From: an uncultured Bacteroidota bacterium
Lineage (GTDB): Bacteria; Bacteroidota; Bacteroidia; Bacteroidales; UBA12481
DNA: 54,635 bases
NCBI GenBank assembly: GCA_903851365.1
Contig: CAINOB010000084.1
Coordinates: 1-54,635, forward strand
Direction: 5' to 3'
Each line of letters opens with the position of its first letter. Position 1 is the stretch's first letter. The position numbers and the translations under genes are program-made. The notes under the pieces were generated by a model. That model did not search any database. It had not been told where the DNA came from and saw only the letters and a list, made by a program, of their open reading frames with translations. This document shows, one piece after another, positions 37,819-47,517 of the stretch.

Positions 37819-39408
37819 ATGCTGACTGTTCTCAAATCACCTCCTTTAGTTGCGCTGACCGGAAATCCGGTCCGGTTTACTTTTCATTCAGATAATACCA
37901 CTGAATCAGAAGCAGTCCAGAGCCGGGTCAATATCTATTTTTCAAGCATCGGTTTCGAGGACATGACGATCAAATTATCCTGGGGCGTTTTAAAACTCAC
38001 ATTCACCTGCAAACCCTATCCGGATAATTCCGGTACTCAAATCCCGGATGCAACAGTAGAGGCTGATTTAAACGATTGGGTGCAATTGGTCTCGGTATAC
38101 TTGCTCCGGAATTATTATATCAGTCGGGATTGGACCATTATCGTTAGCGGTGCAGCCCTATTGATGTATGGAAAATCAACGAACATAGGAACACCAACAG
38201 TTACTTTCGATTGGCATGCTGAAATGGAACCAACATCGTCAACCGTTGCCGGCGAATTGCAGAAACCACGGATATTCTTTAAGGTGGGTTTACGAGTCCT
38301 GATTCATGTTGATGAAGATTGGGTGCAGATTGGAGAAGACATACTTCCGGTAAACAATTCCTCGATAGTGGAATTTGACATTCATACCCTCTTTGCCGAT
38401 TATGTGTTCCCGGAATTCCTTTGGCCCGAAATATCGGACGACCTGATGCCTCTTCGTCCGAATTCCACAGCTGAATACAGGGTTGAATATTACGAGCAGT
38501 ATGGCAACCCCATTGTTCCGGGTATTATAACCCGTTCCGATTCATTCTATGCCCTGTATGGCGGGATATCTAAATCCCAGGAGGCCGTATATAATCAGAA
38601 TGCCTCAAGCTTTTGGCACAAACTTACCTACAACCTGTATTTTCTGACCTGGCAGCCAAAATACAAAACAGTCACATTCCATCAGGTAGAAAAACTCTAT
38701 TTCCTATGCCAGACAGAAATGACCAGGATTTCACTCCGGTTCAGTTACTATTTGCTGGACGGCACCAGTCATCTCTCACAGGCCTTGTCCTCCATTGACT
38801 TGCCCCCTGATAAAGGAGTGGTTGAATTGACTATTTCGCCCTGGCAAGTGTTTTATAACGAGGACTATGCCGATACATTGGATTATTTTGAAGTATGGAT
38901 CGAATACCGTGCGGAAAGAATCAGTGAATTGCGAACATTCAAAATCGATCGCACCTATTATGAAAACGAACGATATTTTCTCTTTCTCAATTCATTGGGC
39001 GGGTATGATACTATTCGTGTAACCGGAGATCAGGAAGATGCCCTGGAATATGATAGGACTGATATTGACAAGACGCTGCCAGCGGGATTCAAATATATGG
39101 ATCATGAGAGTGCGACTGGCTTTGTCAAGGAAACGGTGACCTATAAAGCCAATACCGGATGGATCAACCGTGATCAGCTTTCATGGCTCCGGGAACTATT
39201 CCTGTCCAAACAGGTATTTCAAATCAAGGGCGATAAATTGATGCCGGTCGTGGTTTCCTCAACCAAGGTCGCCCAACGCATTGACAAGGAATATATGTAT
39301 TCCCTCGATTTCGAATATCGCAGATCCCTTGAATCAGAATTCTATTCCCGCGAGATTACCTATCAGAGTTTTGCCGATGACTTCGCAAATGACTTTCCAA
39401 ATGAATAA
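37819..39408 (+). CDS. Phage tail-tip/baseplate protein (putative)
   Basis: A 529-residue, strongly beta-rich protein with no signal peptide, first of the tail-tip operon after promoter D. Segments such as N-P-V-R-F-T-F-H-S-D near the start, and S-L-D-F-E-Y-R-R-S-L-E-S-E-F-Y near the end, resemble distal tail or tail-associated beta proteins of Bacteroidota phages. There is also a Tyr-rich centre. Its location after the lysis genes and before the fibre genes suggests a baseplate hub. No enzymatic motif. Confidence 0.55.
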   Translation: MLTVLKSPPLVALTGNPVRFTFHSDNTTESEAVQSRVNIYFSSIGFEDMTIKLSWGVLKLTFTCKPYPDNSGTQIPDATVEADLNDWVQLVSVYLLRNYYISRDWTIIVSGAALLMYGKSTNIGTPTVTFDWHAEMEPTSSTVAGELQKPRIFFKVGLRVLIHVDEDWVQIGEDILPVNNSSIVEFDIHTLFADYVFPEFLWPEISDDLMPLRPNSTAEYRVEYYEQYGNPIVPGIITRSDSFYALYGGISKSQEAVYNQNASSFWHKLTYNLYFLTWQPKYKTVTFHQVEKLYFLCQTEMTRISLRFSYYLLDGTSHLSQALSSIDLPPDKGVVELTISPWQVFYNEDYADTLDYFEVWIEYRAERISELRTFKIDRTYYENERYFLFLNSLGGYDTIRVTGDQEDALEYDRTDIDKTLPAGFKYMDHESATGFVKETVTYKANTGWINRDQLSWLRELFLSKQVFQIKGDKLMPVVVSSTKVAQRIDKEYMYSLDFEYRRSLESEFYSREITYQSFADDFANDFPNE

Positions 39409-39411
39409 CCT

Positions 39412-39795
39412 ATGACCTGGTACCCCCTTCAAACGCTCAAAAACATGATCACCGACCGGATTCATGATAATCATTCCCGGTCAATCGATGGTATGGACAT
39501 GCAGGAATTCCTGCATGATATTATTGATTCCCTGGCCGGTATCGATGGCGAATTGGTTACCTCCGGTTTTATCCGGTCTGACACCGTTACGGTTCCTGCA
39601 GGATTGCAAGTGATTACGTTCAATACACCCTTTCCTTTGGGTATCGCTTATACGCTTGCCCCGCTTCCCGGATATACTGATGATGATGATTTTATTTGGA
39701 AACGGGAGGTCGAGGGTTCCAAAACCATTAATGGATTTTCTGTGAATTTTGATAAGGCCGTGACCTTTACCTATGTAGCAACTATCGTAACATGA
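39412..39795 (+). CDS. Small tail operon protein
   Basis: A 127-residue protein. The N-terminal helical part (L-K-N-M-I-T-D-R-I-H-D-N-H-S-R-S-I-D-G-M-D) is followed by a beta domain (V-P-A-G-L-Q-V-I-T-F-N-T-P-F; V-N-F-D-K-A-V-T-F-T-Y-V-A). The layout, a short anchor and then a beta sandwich, resembles fibre adaptor proteins. It starts 3 bp after the previous gene and overlaps the next by 4 (ATGA). Confidence 0.55.
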   Translation: MTWYPLQTLKNMITDRIHDNHSRSIDGMDMQEFLHDIIDSLAGIDGELVTSGFIRSDTVTVPAGLQVITFNTPFPLGIAYTLAPLPGYTDDDDFIWKREVEGSKTINGFSVNFDKAVTFTYVATIVT

Positions 39796-40214
39796 GAAAA
39801 ATATTTTTCACCACCCTTTTGAGCCTGCTGTTAACCAGCTGTTATTCTCAGCAGAATCTCCGGGGTAACCGGATTTCTGCCGATACCATAAAACACAGCT
39901 CAGTTAACGAAATTCCGTCTTGGCCGGCCACCGGCTTGAAGGAATTCTATCACCGGGATACGCTCAAAGCCATTGACAGCCTGGGAGTGATCCACTACCT
40001 GACCAAGGCAGACAAAACATTCAGTTATGAAATCACTACCAACGGGGAAACCAATATTGCGACAACCATCAAGCTAAATGCAAATTGCAAGGTGTATTAT
40101 AACGGTTCGCTGATTCCCGGATCCGAGTGGACAGGGATCGATACTTATCGGATCAGCTTTCCATTTCCCACGTATCAATACGATTTTTTTACCATTAACA
40201 GAGGATCAAAATGA
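39792..40214 (+). CDS. Tail-fibre-region protein with lipoprotein-type signal
   Basis: A 140-residue protein that begins with a signal sequence and lipobox (R-K-I-F-F-T-T-L-L-S-L-L-L-T-S-C, Cys17), unexpected for a gene inside a tail operon. The mature part repeats short phage-fibre phrases (D-T-L-K-A-I-D-S-L-G-V-I-H-Y-L-T) and ends in a beta domain with K-V-Y-Y-N-G-S-L-I-P-G-S-E-W, a pattern common in tail fibre modules. It overlaps both neighbours by four bases. Either it is exported and lipidated, or the hydrophobic start serves another purpose in the virion. Confidence 0.55.
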   Translation: MRKIFFTTLLSLLLTSCYSQQNLRGNRISADTIKHSSVNEIPSWPATGLKEFYHRDTLKAIDSLGVIHYLTKADKTFSYEITTNGETNIATTIKLNANCKVYYNGSLIPGSEWTGIDTYRISFPFPTYQYDFFTINRGSK

Positions 40215-41866
40215 AACGAGTCATTCTGCTTTTATCAATAATCCTCACTTTCACCCTCGCCGGGGATTGCCAGGTAACCCCCTTGAAATACCTCCGTGTC
40301 GATTACCGGGTAACCGTATTCGGGCACAATCTCCCTATTGGCAGCATGATTTACTGCCAATCCGATAGTACGTTTTGGGTCGCTAAACTCCCGACACTTG
40401 GAACTAAATCAATCACAACGGCACTCACAGGGGTAGCTACCATCATGCAGCTGAATTCCTCAGGACTGGTCGAAGAAACCGACCCCATCGTGAGAGCCAT
40501 CGAGGGGATCGTCAAAGCAGACGGTGATACTATTACCGCAGCTATACCGGTAACGGACTATTTGCTCCCGTATACCTTATTCTCAAAGCCAGCCTGGGAA
40601 ACTTCAACCGTTTATAATGTCGGCGATATCGTTACCGTGGCCGGCGAGGGAGATCAACTAGGCTCTAACTTTTGGTTCATGTGCCGGTTGGCTCACACAT
40701 CCAGTGGTGGATACCTGATCGAAAACATAACCGACCTTGGATATTGGAATTGCATAGAGTACCAGGCCGTCGGTGGATCCGGCGCAACCTATACCATGTC
40801 AGCGATGTTGTCACCAACTGGGGCATGGTTGAAAATTAACGGCAGTGATGGCTCCAAAGACAGCATCCTTTTGAAAGAATCCGGTTCCATCCGGATTAAC
40901 CGGAACGCCGGTGATACTATAACTTTTTACTCTTACGGCGTACAGCCTGACACCATATCCGATACCAGCACAAATACTTCTGATTCTCTCAAACATACTC
41001 ACCTATTCAGACCGATAAACTTGAAATTGTATCACGGTGGCGGTGAGATTTCGACAGATGATCCTGCCGACAGTATCCTGATCAAAACCGCTGACCGGAT
41101 CCCGGAGGGTCCAGCTGAATCTTCCCCCATAAGAATCACCACCGGCGCAGCCCCCGGAATATCAGGTAATATTTATCTGTACTCAGGACTCGCCGGTGTA
41201 AAAGGAAAAGGGTATCTAGGCTTTTCATCGGAGAGTCCGGATGATTATGTGAATGATTTTTTCGCCAAAACACAGCTGGTTACAGATAGTACCAGGAAAT
41301 TGGCAACCACAGAATATGTCAAAATGGTTTTGGCCGACTTGCCACCCGCCGAAGGAGGTGGAGCCACCTACTCCATGATGGCACATACCGGCACCGGCGG
41401 GGCATACTTGAAAATCCTTGGTTCTGACGGATCGATGGATAGTGTCAAGCTTGCTGCCGGAACCAACATAACCAGCATTGTTCGCACCAATGACAGCGTG
41501 ATAACCATAAATGCTGCCAACCAAGGAGCCGTGGGATTGGTTGATGATCTCAATTTTGAATTTGGGGATATTCTTTATGGAGTTTCACAAACCTATACCC
41601 TGGATATTAAAGCCAGTTATGGTTATACAATAAATTCGGCAAGTTTAGAAACGGATGCCGGAACACTTACTGGTATTGCGGTAAAGATAAATACTACGGC
41701 GGTAACCAGTCTTTCCAGTGTTACTGCCGATGCGACAGTCGATGAAACCAATTCCAGCGGAGCCAATACCGTAGTTGCCGGGGATCGGGTTTATATTATA
41801 ACCAGCACCGGATATACCGGAGCGCCTACTGTTTTACGCGGAAAACTCAAAATAACCCGAACATAA
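40211..41866 (+). CDS. Tail fibre protein with N-terminal signal peptide
   Basis: A 551-residue protein. It starts with a signal-peptide-like segment (K-R-V-I-L-L-L-S-I-I-L-T-F-T-L-A-G-D-C-Q) and then a Thr/Ser-rich fibre body. T-D-S-T-R-K-L-A-T-T-E-Y-V around residue 365 is the classic 'ATTxYV' phrase that ends collar segments in phage fibres. Two similar blocks occur at about 200-220 and 395-415 (G-A-T-Y-(T/S)-M-(S/M)-A-M/H ... L-K-I-(N/L)-G-S-D-G-S). A C-terminal beta domain follows. It probably forms trimeric fibres. The signal peptide is odd and is shared with the preceding gene product. Confidence 0.65.
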   Translation: MKRVILLLSIILTFTLAGDCQVTPLKYLRVDYRVTVFGHNLPIGSMIYCQSDSTFWVAKLPTLGTKSITTALTGVATIMQLNSSGLVEETDPIVRAIEGIVKADGDTITAAIPVTDYLLPYTLFSKPAWETSTVYNVGDIVTVAGEGDQLGSNFWFMCRLAHTSSGGYLIENITDLGYWNCIEYQAVGGSGATYTMSAMLSPTGAWLKINGSDGSKDSILLKESGSIRINRNAGDTITFYSYGVQPDTISDTSTNTSDSLKHTHLFRPINLKLYHGGGEISTDDPADSILIKTADRIPEGPAESSPIRITTGAAPGISGNIYLYSGLAGVKGKGYLGFSSESPDDYVNDFFAKTQLVTDSTRKLATTEYVKMVLADLPPAEGGGATYSMMAHTGTGGAYLKILGSDGSMDSVKLAAGTNITSIVRTNDSVITINAANQGAVGLVDDLNFEFGDILYGVSQTYTLDIKASYGYTINSASLETDAGTLTGIAVKINTTAVTSLSSVTADATVDETNSSGANTVVAGDRVYIITSTGYTGAPTVLRGKLKITRT

Positions 41867-44130
41867 TGGGAAGGAATATTTATATCGCCGCAAAAAATAA
41901 GCCATTTATCACCGAATGGACTGTTTTGGGGGATGCAACCGCCCGGACTATTACGCTTCCTTTAGTAAATACAAGAACTGAAGGATCACTACTTTATAAT
42001 TGCAATGTTGATTGGGGTGACGGATCAGCTATTTCTTATGTCGCCGCTTACAACGATGCAAATAGAATTCATACCTATGCTTCTAACGGAACCTACCGAG
42101 TCACTATCACCGGGGTTTGCGAGGGATGGGGAAATTGGATAACGGCTGATAGGTTGAAATTCACGGATATTATTTCATGGGGCGGAGGAACCCGATTTCA
42201 AGGATTTAGATATTTAACCAGTGCATTCTCTAGCTGTACGAATTTAAAATCATTTGGTCCTGCAAATAGTATGATCCCGGCAAGAGGTACTGGAATTTTA
42301 AAGGATGGCTTTGCAAGTACCTTTGCTTCATGTTCGAAACCAACTTCCATCCCTGCAAATTTATTTAAACTACATACTGGAGTTACCACCGGGGCATTCA
42401 CTTACACTTTTGGGGGTTGCACTGCACTTACGGCTATTCCGGAAGGGTTATTTGCTTTCAATACACTGGCTTCAACTTCGGCATTCAGAATGACATTCAC
42501 TTCTTGTACAAATATTGCCGGGGCAATTCCTACGGGATTATTTACTTATAATACGTCAGTTTCATCCAGCGGATTTGAACGATGTTTTGAGATGTGTACG
42601 AAAATCACCAGCATTCCGGCCGGGTTATTTTCTACGAATACGGCAGTTACCACTCAAGGGTTTTATCAAACCTTTAACTATTGTTCGGGGATTACCAACC
42701 TACCTGATGATTTATTCGTTAACAGTACACTGGTTTCGTCGGGCGGATTTTGGGAAACTTTCCGGGGATGCACCGGAATGATTAGTGTGGTTCACGCCGG
42801 ATTCTTTGATACACATACGGCTCTTACTTCAAGTGGATTTCAAGGAACCTTTAAGGAATGTTCAAAATTAACTTCGATTCCGGCAAACCTATTTAACACA
42901 AATACAAATGTATCGTCATCCGGATTCATGGAAACTTTCATGGGATGTTCCTCGCTGGATTGTGTTATTCCTACCAATTTCTTTATAAATAATACGAAGG
43001 TCTCCACTTTGGGGTTTCAAAACACTTTTTCCGGTTGTCTGAAATTAACTTATATCCCGGCAAATCTCTTTGATACAAATACTCTCGTATCAACCTATGG
43101 ATTCTCTGGAACATTTAATGGATGTGCTAAGATAAATTGTGCGATCCCGACAAACCTGTTTATTAATAATACAAAGGTTTCAACAAACGGGTTTTCGACG
43201 ACTTTTAAGGGATGCAACTTGATAACTTCTATTCCGGATCACCTTTTTGATACAAATACACTGCTCTCCGGTAATGGCTTTAATGAAACCTTTAGTGGCT
43301 GTCCTGGAATAGTACAAGCGGTGAATACTGATCTATTCAAGTTTAATCCATCAAATTCGAGTTTTTATGGAGTTTTCAATTCGGATACGGGTTTGACTTC
43401 TTTTCCCGACAATTTATTCGATGCTGCGACTGGGTGTGGAAGTAACTCTTTCAGGTTCACCTTTAATAATTGTTCAGGATTAAACCAGGCCATTCCCGCC
43501 GGGTTATTTGATAATAATCCCCTTGTTGGGGCGCAAGGATTTTATGCAACTTTTGCTGGTTGCTCGAAATTAACCTCTGCACCGGATGGTTTATTCAGGG
43601 TTCATACTTCCGCAGCAGCAGAAACGTTTTTTGCTACTTTCCAAAAGGCAAGCAATTTGACAATGAGTAAATGGATATTCTATAATGCCGGGGAAGAAGG
43701 AACCCGATTCCTTAATAAATCTGTCGGTTTCGGTTCGTTCTTTGATTTGTTTGGTTTTACGGGAATTGCCGGGCAGGCTCCGGAATTATGGAAATGTAAT
43801 TTCGGAACGGGTACACCGATATTGGGTGCATATATATTTCATTCATTATTGTCATTAACCAACTATTATGATATTCCAATTACCATGGTATTAGATGTAG
43901 CTCCGGCAACGGATTGGGCGGTAGGTGATATCGTAACCGGACAAACAAGCGGAAAAACTTGTTTAGTAGTAAAGAAAATAACTGCCACTCAGTATTGGGT
44001 AAATCATGAAGATAATGGAGCCTGGACTTTGGGCGAGATCGTTGGAGTTACAGAAGTGAGCGGAAAACTTGCCGATCAAGGAGGAACAAGGCCTATATGG
44101 GCGGGAGATTTCGGAAGAGCAAAAACTTAA
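41866..44130 (+). CDS. Repeat-rich tail fibre/adhesin with PKD-like domain
   Basis: A 754-residue protein. The N-terminus (about 25-85) is PKD-like (N-V-D-W-G-D-G-S ... H-T-Y-A-S-N-G-T-Y-R-V-T-I-T-G). About 16 tandem units of ~28-30 residues follow, roughly residues 145-600. The consensus F-x-x-T-F-x-G-C-x-x-L-T-S-I-P-A-N-L-F-x-T-N-T-x-V-S-S-x-G is related to BspA/DUF285-type leucine-rich repeats. Each unit carries one Cys and one I-P. A distinct C-terminal domain (A-T-D-W-A-V-G-D-I-V-T-G-Q-T) ends the protein. Position after a fibre gene suggests a receptor-binding protein. The gene is less GC-rich than its neighbours, so it may have been acquired separately. Confidence 0.7.
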   Translation: MGRNIYIAAKNKPFITEWTVLGDATARTITLPLVNTRTEGSLLYNCNVDWGDGSAISYVAAYNDANRIHTYASNGTYRVTITGVCEGWGNWITADRLKFTDIISWGGGTRFQGFRYLTSAFSSCTNLKSFGPANSMIPARGTGILKDGFASTFASCSKPTSIPANLFKLHTGVTTGAFTYTFGGCTALTAIPEGLFAFNTLASTSAFRMTFTSCTNIAGAIPTGLFTYNTSVSSSGFERCFEMCTKITSIPAGLFSTNTAVTTQGFYQTFNYCSGITNLPDDLFVNSTLVSSGGFWETFRGCTGMISVVHAGFFDTHTALTSSGFQGTFKECSKLTSIPANLFNTNTNVSSSGFMETFMGCSSLDCVIPTNFFINNTKVSTLGFQNTFSGCLKLTYIPANLFDTNTLVSTYGFSGTFNGCAKINCAIPTNLFINNTKVSTNGFSTTFKGCNLITSIPDHLFDTNTLLSGNGFNETFSGCPGIVQAVNTDLFKFNPSNSSFYGVFNSDTGLTSFPDNLFDAATGCGSNSFRFTFNNCSGLNQAIPAGLFDNNPLVGAQGFYATFAGCSKLTSAPDGLFRVHTSAAAETFFATFQKASNLTMSKWIFYNAGEEGTRFLNKSVGFGSFFDLFGFTGIAGQAPELWKCNFGTGTPILGAYIFHSLLSLTNYYDIPITMVLDVAPATDWAVGDIVTGQTSGKTCLVVKKITATQYWVNHEDNGAWTLGEIVGVTEVSGKLADQGGTRPIWAGDFGRAKT

Positions 44131-44149
44131 TAAATAACCAATTAATACC

Positions 44150-44485
44150 ATGAGTTACAAAGTTGAAACATTAATCAAAAAGGTTGATTCCAACGAGGAC
44201 GAAAGAGTTTTCGTTTCAATGGCAATCGCAGATGATCTGGGCCGGTACAATTATGGCATTTGGATGCACCCGGACGATTTCGATAATCTTAAAGCAGAAA
44301 TGACCCCTTCTGATTGGGCAGCATGGTCTAGGTATGCGGAATTTCGCTTTCTTAACGCAAATAGTCCAGCATTGACGGCCTTTTGCGAAGAAATCCTGCC
44401 TGCAGCAAGAATCCATCAAGAGAACCAAATTATTGAACAAAAAATCGATCAGGCCAAAAGGCTGAGGGAAGCACAAGGGCTGTAG
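44150..44485 (+). CDS. Small phage protein after the fibre gene
   Basis: A 111-residue protein. N-terminal strands (V-F-V-S-M-A-I-A-D-D-L-G-R-Y-N-Y-G-I-W) are followed by a helical region (W-A-A-W-S-R-Y-A-E-F) and a Glu/Gln/Lys-rich terminal helix. It sits between two tail genes. It might be a fibre assembly chaperone, which many phages encode right after the fibre gene; this is inference from position and from the helical end. Confidence 0.55.
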   Translation: MSYKVETLIKKVDSNEDERVFVSMAIADDLGRYNYGIWMHPDDFDNLKAEMTPSDWAAWSRYAEFRFLNANSPALTAFCEEILPAARIHQENQIIEQKIDQAKRLREAQGL

Positions 44486-44488
44486 AGT

Positions 44489-46237
44489 ATGTTTCAACTA
44501 TTAATCAATGGTGAAGCTGTGGATTTATCCCCCAATTCCTCAATATCAATTGATGAAGAATCCCCTATTTTCAATCAGGATGATATACCCGGAGGGTTCT
44601 CATTCCCGTTTGAGCTACCAACAACCCCCAAGAACAACAGGATTTTAGGTTTTGCCGGCAGGGTGCAGTCACGCTCGCAGGGCGGGAAAGATTCACCGTT
44701 TCAATTGTTTAATAATGGCCGTTACATCGGATCGGGAACCGCCACCGTGCAAAAGGCGACAGACCTCGCTTACAGCGCATTTTTGCAGGTATCCACCGGC
44801 AGCTTTGCCGGGAAAATAACCGGTAAAAAAATGTCTGACCTTAACCTAGGAGGGGTGAGGGAATGGATATTCAAACCCGAATTCGTTTACCCTAAGGATG
44901 ATTTCGCACTATTCCCGATCTATAATACTGACTTTTTAAAGGGAACCGAATTCGATGGATCATTCGTTTTTCGTCATTACCCATTGAATCATTGGATTGA
45001 TGGAGATTGGTATCAGGAGGAAGGAATTATTTTTGCCGTTACACCATTCCCGTATCTTGCCTATGTGATCCAGCGGGTGTTCGAAAATTTCAACATCCAG
45101 CTCGAGGAAAATATTCTCGCCACCGATCCTGATTTCAAGGGACTTTGCATCTACAACAACCACGACAGCGCCAAACTCACTTATGTAACAACCCCCGTTA
45201 CCAAATTTGGCTATGATAATACCACCGGCACCTGGCACACTTTTACGGTAAATACGCGAACCATCAGCCGGGGATTGGATACCTTTAACCTGGTTGATCA
45301 CCTCCCGGATATGCTGATTTCGGATTTTATATTGTCGATCAGGAATATGTTCAACCTCGCATTCGTGGTAACACCCAGGGGAACCGTCCGGATCAAGAAA
45401 CGCCAGGACCTGATCGCTGTCGGATCACCGGTATCACTTGCCGATAAATACATTGGCCGGCCATTGGTGACCGTATCCACGGATGTAAAAGGTGTTTATC
45501 TCCGCTGGACACACGAAGGTAACGACCTGCTATTTTCCGAAGGGTTCAAGGACATTTTCGACCATTCCGACCTCATCTTTCCATCGGTGCCTAATATCGC
45601 AGCTTTACATGCACTTGTCCCAACAGCAAACGAGATCCGATTAGTGGAAAATTGGCATCAGTATTTTCAATTTGCCCCGGAAACCGTCGATGGTGTTACA
45701 ACTTATTCATGGATACTGTACTCAAATGATTTTCAGGACATGAAAATTGGTACGGATCCGGAGGAATTTACTACCCAGGCATCCACCCTGCCAATGATCC
45801 ACTATCAACGAATCCCCGAAGGGTGTTATATCCGCTGCCCGCAGGCTCAACAGCAATCCAGCTCGATCATTCGGACAGACTCATTGCCTTGCACACTTCG
45901 CCTCTTGTTTTATCGTGGAATGACCGAAGATTCCAACGGCGATTTGTATCCTTATGGTTCGTCCGATGCTTTTGATCCTGATGGTAACCTTTGGCCCGGA
46001 GCTTCGCTCAGTTTGAAATGGCAAGGGGAAACCGGCCTGTATGAGCAACTTTGGAAAGGCTATTTGGAATGGTGGAAAACTCGCAAATCAGTGACCTGGA
46101 CAATCCTTGATCCTTCTATCCTTGATTTTATGACGATTTATGAGATCGAATCCAATCACTATATCCTCAAACGCCGGACACTGACTATTGAAAGCCAGGG
46201 ACCGGTGCCCGGAGATTGTGAATTTTACCTGGTTTAA
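44489..46237 (+). CDS. Phage tail/baseplate structural protein (putative)
   Basis: A 582-residue beta-rich protein, last gene of the tail operon. Its start F-Q-L-L-I-N-G-E-A-V-D-L-S-P-N-S-S-I-S-I-D-E-E-S-P-I-F and P-F-E-L-P-T-T-P-K-N-N-R are typical of a large protein found near the ends of Bacteroidota prophage tail modules. The middle contains a Tyr/Asp-rich region, and the end has V-T-W-T-I-L-D-P-S-I-L-D-F. No catalytic motif seen. It is convergent with the integrase; their 3' ends overlap by four bases (46234-46237). Confidence 0.6.
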   Translation: MFQLLINGEAVDLSPNSSISIDEESPIFNQDDIPGGFSFPFELPTTPKNNRILGFAGRVQSRSQGGKDSPFQLFNNGRYIGSGTATVQKATDLAYSAFLQVSTGSFAGKITGKKMSDLNLGGVREWIFKPEFVYPKDDFALFPIYNTDFLKGTEFDGSFVFRHYPLNHWIDGDWYQEEGIIFAVTPFPYLAYVIQRVFENFNIQLEENILATDPDFKGLCIYNNHDSAKLTYVTTPVTKFGYDNTTGTWHTFTVNTRTISRGLDTFNLVDHLPDMLISDFILSIRNMFNLAFVVTPRGTVRIKKRQDLIAVGSPVSLADKYIGRPLVTVSTDVKGVYLRWTHEGNDLLFSEGFKDIFDHSDLIFPSVPNIAALHALVPTANEIRLVENWHQYFQFAPETVDGVTTYSWILYSNDFQDMKIGTDPEEFTTQASTLPMIHYQRIPEGCYIRCPQAQQQSSSIIRTDSLPCTLRLLFYRGMTEDSNGDLYPYGSSDAFDPDGNLWPGASLSLKWQGETGLYEQLWKGYLEWWKTRKSVTWTILDPSILDFMTIYEIESNHYILKRRTLTIESQGPVPGDCEFYLV

Positions 46238-47427
46238 TAATTGTTCTGAAAATCCATCGCAGCTTCGACATCCTCAGTCATGATATGGGTGTACTTCATG
46301 GTATCACGAATGTTTGCATGGCCCAGTAACTTCTGCAAGGCAAGCAAGTTGTTGGTGTTCCGAAGAAATATAGTGGCAAAAGTATGACGCGAGGAATGCC
46401 AATTCACGTTTTTTGTAATATCCAAGCTTTTTGCTACGGTCTTAATATAGTCGCGCATCTTCTGTTCCGAAATGCAATTAAAAATCTTATTGTCAATATG
46501 ATATTCGCCCTCGTCAGCGATTAGCTGCTTTGCGAAATCCTTCAAAGGAACTTTGACAATTTTCCCGGTACTGTTGGTGGTTTTTATCATCACAAAAACC
46601 AGCAGGTCCTTCATTATATTCTCCATCGTAATGGCTCGTAAGTCAGATATTCTGAGTCCGGTACTGCAACAAAATAAATACCAGCGCAATACTGACTGCA
46701 AACAGCCAGAAAGCGTTCCTTTACGATATAGATCAATCATTAATCTCAATTCATCATCCGTGAGAAAAGTGACTTCTCCGTCTTGCTCTTTGACTGGATT
46801 TTTCGGCAATGGTGTACTTTGGAGCAAGCCTTTTTTGACAGCCTTGTCAATATAAACTCGAATAGTTTTGAAGTTGCCATGCCTGGTGTTAACTCCATTA
46901 TCTATTTTGTTTTTCAGGTACTTATTATAGTCATCCCAGAATTCCTTGGTCATAAAATCGGATCGGATAAAGGATTTGTATTCCTTTAGTTTGGACAGGA
47001 TGGCTTTATGCTGCCTTATCGTGGAATCTGCGATTAACCCTTTTCTTGCATCAATCGACTTATCCATGAACTCGATGAAATCAAAAACGTATTCCGGTTT
47101 ATCATAACTTGCTTTCAATTTCTCAATATCAAGACCTTGGCCCGATAGTTTCGCATTAACCAGCAGTTCTGTCAGTTTCGATTTTTGATTATCAATCATC
47201 AGGTTATCGTTGGCATAACCTTTTTTACATTTCTTGACTTTCTTATTTACATCATCCCAATCCTGGGGAAGTACCTCTATCCCGGTCAGAAACCGATGCC
47301 TGACTTGATGATGATATAATAGAATATAGACTGATTTGGTGCCATTATTCTTTAACCTACCGGATCCATAGTTTATGACCAGATGCGGCATTGAAAATTT
47401 GGCGGTGTTTTGGCGGTGTTTGATCAT
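46234..47427 (-). CDS. Tyrosine recombinase / phage integrase
   Basis: A 397-residue tyrosine recombinase. The first residues form an arm-type DNA-binding domain (Y-I-L-L-Y-H-H-Q-V-R-H-R-F-L-T-G), followed by a SAM-like core-binding domain. Catalytic motifs are C-S-T-G-L-R-I-S-D-L (Arg), W-H-S-S-R-H-T-F-A-T (His-x-x-Arg), L-G-H-A-N-I-R-D-T (His) and M-K-Y-T-H-I (Tyr). The reading frame stays open upstream to 47550, inside the tRNA gene, but those residues are tRNA sequence read as protein; the ATG at 47427 is the likely start. It reads away from the tRNA-Lys 3' end, the usual arrangement for integration into a tRNA gene. It is Bacteroidota-type and distinct from lambda Int. Confidence 0.92.
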   Translation of the reverse strand: MIKHRQNTAKFSMPHLVINYGSGRLKNNGTKSVYILLYHHQVRHRFLTGIEVLPQDWDDVNKKVKKCKKGYANDNLMIDNQKSKLTELLVNAKLSGQGLDIEKLKASYDKPEYVFDFIEFMDKSIDARKGLIADSTIRQHKAILSKLKEYKSFIRSDFMTKEFWDDYNKYLKNKIDNGVNTRHGNFKTIRVYIDKAVKKGLLQSTPLPKNPVKEQDGEVTFLTDDELRLMIDLYRKGTLSGCLQSVLRWYLFCCSTGLRISDLRAITMENIMKDLLVFVMIKTTNSTGKIVKVPLKDFAKQLIADEGEYHIDNKIFNCISEQKMRDYIKTVAKSLDITKNVNWHSSRHTFATIFLRNTNNLLALQKLLGHANIRDTMKYTHIMTEDVEAAMDFQNNY

Positions 47428-47517
47428 TTTAATACCTAAATCTCCCGGAACTTCATTTTCTAACTGATTGATTTCCGGGAGATTGGTATTTTGCGGATCA
47501 CGGTTTTGATAACCTTG

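Noticed and set aside
42200-43660. Direct repeats as a CRISPR array or microsatellite
   Set aside because: The repetition is at protein level (28-30-residue units) inside one open frame with diverged DNA; there are no identical repeats with spacers.
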